Shown piece after piece: positions 62,051 through 64,000 of a stretch of DNA of 64,000 bases. A model generated the notes under the pieces. The model was not told the DNA's origin. It worked only from the letters and a program-made list of their open reading frames with translations, and did no database searches. Position numbers and translations under genes: made by a program. The DNA is from DASXHY01 sp035552155 (lineage in GTDB: Bacteria; Verrucomicrobiota; Verrucomicrobiia; Limisphaerales; DASXHY01): assembly GCA_035552155.1 (NCBI GenBank), contig DASZLX010000035.1, positions 62,001 to 126,000 on the forward strand, in the 5' to 3' direction. How positions within the stretch are numbered: the stretch's first letter is position 1; each line of letters opens with the position of its first letter.

Positions 62051-62106
62051 ACCCCGCGCTATACGCGCGGGATGGATTATGGGGCGGCGCGGCAGCGCCG
62101 CCCTAC
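62051..62106. repeat. REP element, right of RAYT gene
   Basis: Read on the minus strand it starts GTAGGGCGGCGCTGCCGCGC and ends in CGCGTATAGCGCGGGG. GGGCGGCGC-GGCA-GCGCCGCCC (62081-62103) is a perfect 9-bp hairpin. A further half unit (GTAGGGCCGCACTGCCGG) follows at 62111 in the opposite sense. Confidence 0.82.
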
Positions 62107-62178
62107 CTGGGTAGGGCCGCACTGCCGGTCGATAAGATTTGATTGAGTTTATTTTTGAATCGCGATATTCCTCAATCA

Positions 62179-62634
62179 ATGCGCCGGCCCATTTTGATTC
62201 TCGCCTTGTGCTGCTTCGTTTCCGCGGCCGCTTCTGCCGCAACCGGTCGCGTAATGAAGGTTCTCCCCCAATTTCTCGACCTCAAAGGCCGGCACGCGCT
62301 CTCACCCAGCCTCTACGACCGCGACGCCTACCAGGCGTTTTTGCGCGTCCACACCAATGATGTTTCCGGCCTGCGCTTTGCCATTCAATGGAAAGGGTCC
62401 GGCACAAGCGCGCCGCTGAAATTGCGTGTGGAAATTCGCGGCGTCACTCATGGCGATCTGCCTCCCAACGTCGTCCTCGAACAAGACGTGAAACCTGGCG
62501 GCTGGTTCAGCCACTGGGCGTCCCTGCCGCTCGTCGGCGATGATTACAAAAAAATCGGCGAAGTCACCGCCTGGCGCGCCACGTTGTGGGACGGCGACAA
62601 ACTTTTAAGCGAACAAAAATCCTTCCTATGGTGA
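62179..62634 (+). CDS. Secreted protein of unknown function
   Basis: The 151-residue protein has a signal peptide (MRRPILILALCCFVSAAASA) and a beta-rich domain, with KVLPQFLDLKGRHALSPSLY, YQAFLRVHTNDVSGLRFAIQ and GGWFSHWASLPLVGDDYKKI. I see no known family; the DLKGRHALSPSLYDRDA part recalls predicted envelope proteins. Its last 7 bases overlap the start of the next gene (ATGGTGA), so the two are translationally coupled. Confidence 0.75.
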   Translation: MRRPILILALCCFVSAAASAATGRVMKVLPQFLDLKGRHALSPSLYDRDAYQAFLRVHTNDVSGLRFAIQWKGSGTSAPLKLRVEIRGVTHGDLPPNVVLEQDVKPGGWFSHWASLPLVGDDYKKIGEVTAWRATLWDGDKLLSEQKSFLW

Positions 62635-64000
62635 AAGCCGGCTTGCGTTTCCTCCCGATTCTGGCACTCGCGCTGTTGCCGGTCTTAAACCTCCCCGCCC
62701 GGGACTTTGCCGATTATCAACTCGGCGACAAAGCCGAAGAGGACATCGTCGCCACCACCAAATTGTCCGTCGTGGACCCGGAAGGGACCCAGGCCTTGAA
62801 GGAAAAGGAGGCGATGCGCGTTCTGGCGATCGTCCGTTACGACACCAACGCGCCCGATGAACTGGAAGCGCGGTTCCGCGAGGTCTTTGCCCGAACACGC
62901 GAGGATTTTCTCAATTCCGTCCATAAAGACTTCGGCCACCGCAAGCTGTCTGCGGAGGAGCTTAGTTCGTTCAAATTCGAGTCGCTCGCCATGCTGTTCC
63001 AGAAGCAGAACAAACTGTTCCCGCTCAGCACCAATCGCGCAGCCTTGTGGGCCAGCGGCGATACGGATGACGCCTACGTCACGTCCCTGATTCCCACCTT
63101 GCGGCAAACCATGACGTCGCCCATCCGGCCCGAACCCCTCCCGGCGGACCTCAAACTCGGGAATACCGTGCGCCTGATTGCGCTCGGCGACACGAACGCG
63201 ATTCTGCCCGCCCAGACCGCCGAGAGATTGGGCAAAAATTTTACCCGCAGCAATTTCGTGGCGCTCGCCGACGTCAAAAAGGAGTTTCAAAACTTCTTTC
63301 CCCAGGAAGAGCGCAACATCGCGAAATACCTCGCCACCCTGTTGACCCCCAACTGCTTCGTGGACGAAGAAATCACCCGCCAGCTGCGCACCCGGCGCAC
63401 GGAAGGAATCTGGTCGGTCATTAATTATGAGCCGGGCGAAATCGTGGCGCATCGCGGGCAGGTCATAGACGGGAAAATCAAAGCCGCGCTCGATCAGCTC
63501 AAAGAAAAAGCAATCATGGGCCAGTTGCAGGAATTGCAGGTGAAACAACAGGCGGCCGTGGGGCAATTGGAGCAATTGGCCGCCGCTGGCCAGGCAAAGA
63601 GCGCCGAAGCACAGGCGCATATCCGGTGGCTGATCGGTGGACTGGCGGCAGTGGTTTTGATCCTCGCGGCGGCGATCTGGCGGCTCGCACGGCGCCGGGA
63701 ACCAGTATCACTCCTGCCGGCGCCAGCCGCCGCCGGCGCGCTCGAATGGCAACAGCGCGCCCTCACCGCCGAGCACCGCACGGACCAACTGCAAACCGCC
63801 GCGCGCGCGGGATTGATCGCCCACCTCTCGCAATGGCTTTCAAGCATGTTGACCCGCCGCTTGATCTTCCAGCGCCGCCTGCTGCTCGACTCGCAAAGCA
63901 ATGCCGCGAACGAAATGGCTGAACTCGAAGCCCGGCTGGAAAGAGTCCAGGCGCCCTTGCAGGTCCGGCTGGCCGCTTACGAGCATCGCATCGCCGAGCT
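62628..64000 (+). CDS. Membrane sensor with HDED-like extracytoplasmic domain (5' part)
   Basis: The frame runs off the window after about 457 codons. It begins MVKAGLRFLPILALALLPVL (signal or TM), then an extracytoplasmic domain with ADYQLGDKAEEDIVATTKLS and VVDPEGTQALKEKEA, as in the 7TMR-HDED domain of PgpH/YqfF phosphodiesterases, and closing VINYEPGEIVAHRGQVIDG. A single TM (about residues 335-355, WLIGGLAAVVLILAAAIW) follows, then a helical cytosolic part (LTAEHRTDQLQTAARAG). Neither the seven-TM bundle nor the HD domain is visible, so this may be a different architecture. Confidence 0.72.
   Translation, partial: MVKAGLRFLPILALALLPVLNLPARDFADYQLGDKAEEDIVATTKLSVVDPEGTQALKEKEAMRVLAIVRYDTNAPDELEARFREVFARTREDFLNSVHKDFGHRKLSAEELSSFKFESLAMLFQKQNKLFPLSTNRAALWASGDTDDAYVTSLIPTLRQTMTSPIRPEPLPADLKLGNTVRLIALGDTNAILPAQTAERLGKNFTRSNFVALADVKKEFQNFFPQEERNIAKYLATLLTPNCFVDEEITRQLRTRRTEGIWSVINYEPGEIVAHRGQVIDGKIKAALDQLKEKAIMGQLQELQVKQQAAVGQLEQLAAAGQAKSAEAQAHIRWLIGGLAAVVLILAAAIWRLARRREPVSLLPAPAAAGALEWQQRALTAEHRTDQLQTAARAGLIAHLSQWLSSMLTRRLIFQRRLLLDSQSNAANEMAELEARLERVQAPLQVRLAAYEHRIAE

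Noticed and set aside
62685..63620. 311-codon minus-strand ORF opposite the HDED-like gene
   Set aside because: The plus strand carries signal peptide, domain and coupling to the upstream gene; the minus-strand frame has no recognisable feature.

Overview
The window looks like chromosomal DNA of a verrucomicrobium, most likely a free-living soil or freshwater relative of Pedosphaera/Limisphaerales (inference). The pointers are a 51-residue protein matching my memory of the Chlamydiae/Verrucomicrobia small basic protein family (21817-21972), a PEP-CTERM protein, a Lys/Ala-rich MGDKSPKANQ small protein, Gfo/Idh/MocA and ThuA proteins typical of the group, moderately high GC, and spacers full of REP-like and short-unit repeats. 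No plasmid, prophage, CRISPR or rRNA is seen.

Layout. 1-8 kb: end of a succinate dehydrogenase operon (sdhA, sdhB), a membrane protein, a CoA-binding protein, tRNA-Val(GAC), a DUF2007-like protein, ThuA, a Tat-exported oxidoreductase and purH. 8-12.5 kb: a minus-strand exopolysaccharide operon (outer-membrane barrel, Wzz/BY-kinase, polysaccharide export lipoprotein, membrane-anchored FHA protein). 12.7-16.3 kb: an ABC ATPase without an obvious permease, a LysM/TPR lipoprotein and two membrane proteins. 16.5-18.2 kb: an AT-richer beta-lactamase-family protein with N-terminal repeats. 18.4-22.6 kb: folD, an SH3b protein, an RsuA/RluB-type pseudouridine synthase, the small basic protein and a glutaredoxin-like protein. 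22.8-27 kb: an HTH/metallo-beta-lactamase fusion, a PEP-CTERM protein and a TPP riboswitch with thiC. 27.5-33.2 kb: a divergent protein kinase, an esterase, an IS200-type transposase, an ArsR plus SRPBCC operon with a clear operator, and conserved unknowns. 33.3-38.1 kb: an AlkB-like membrane hydroxylase, rhlE, small proteins and a GT9 glycosyltransferase. 38.1-43 kb: DoxX, SDR and pirin genes divergent from a LysR regulator, then patatin and NIPSNAP. 43-53.7 kb: uvrB, a rhomboid protease, YqgE, an animal-type transketolase, a TerB-like protein, MoeB-rhodanese, purine nucleoside phosphorylase and cdd. 53.8-64 kb: a histidine-less hybrid kinase, LysR, an M29 peptidase, mazG, proB, an M42 peptidase, a RAYT transposase inside inverted REP elements, and a truncated HDED-like membrane sensor.

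The most unusual content is in the repeats. A 181-183 bp MITE-like element with about 20-bp terminal inverted repeats is present twice, one copy with an exact 8-bp target duplication, and a third isolated end lies before the TPP riboswitch. Four loci carry exactly four 7-nt units of different sequence, one of them inside thiC in frame. Six spacers are built as inverted arrays of 7-9 nt units, again with a different unit at each place. These repeats, and the histidine-less kinase, are the parts I would check first.
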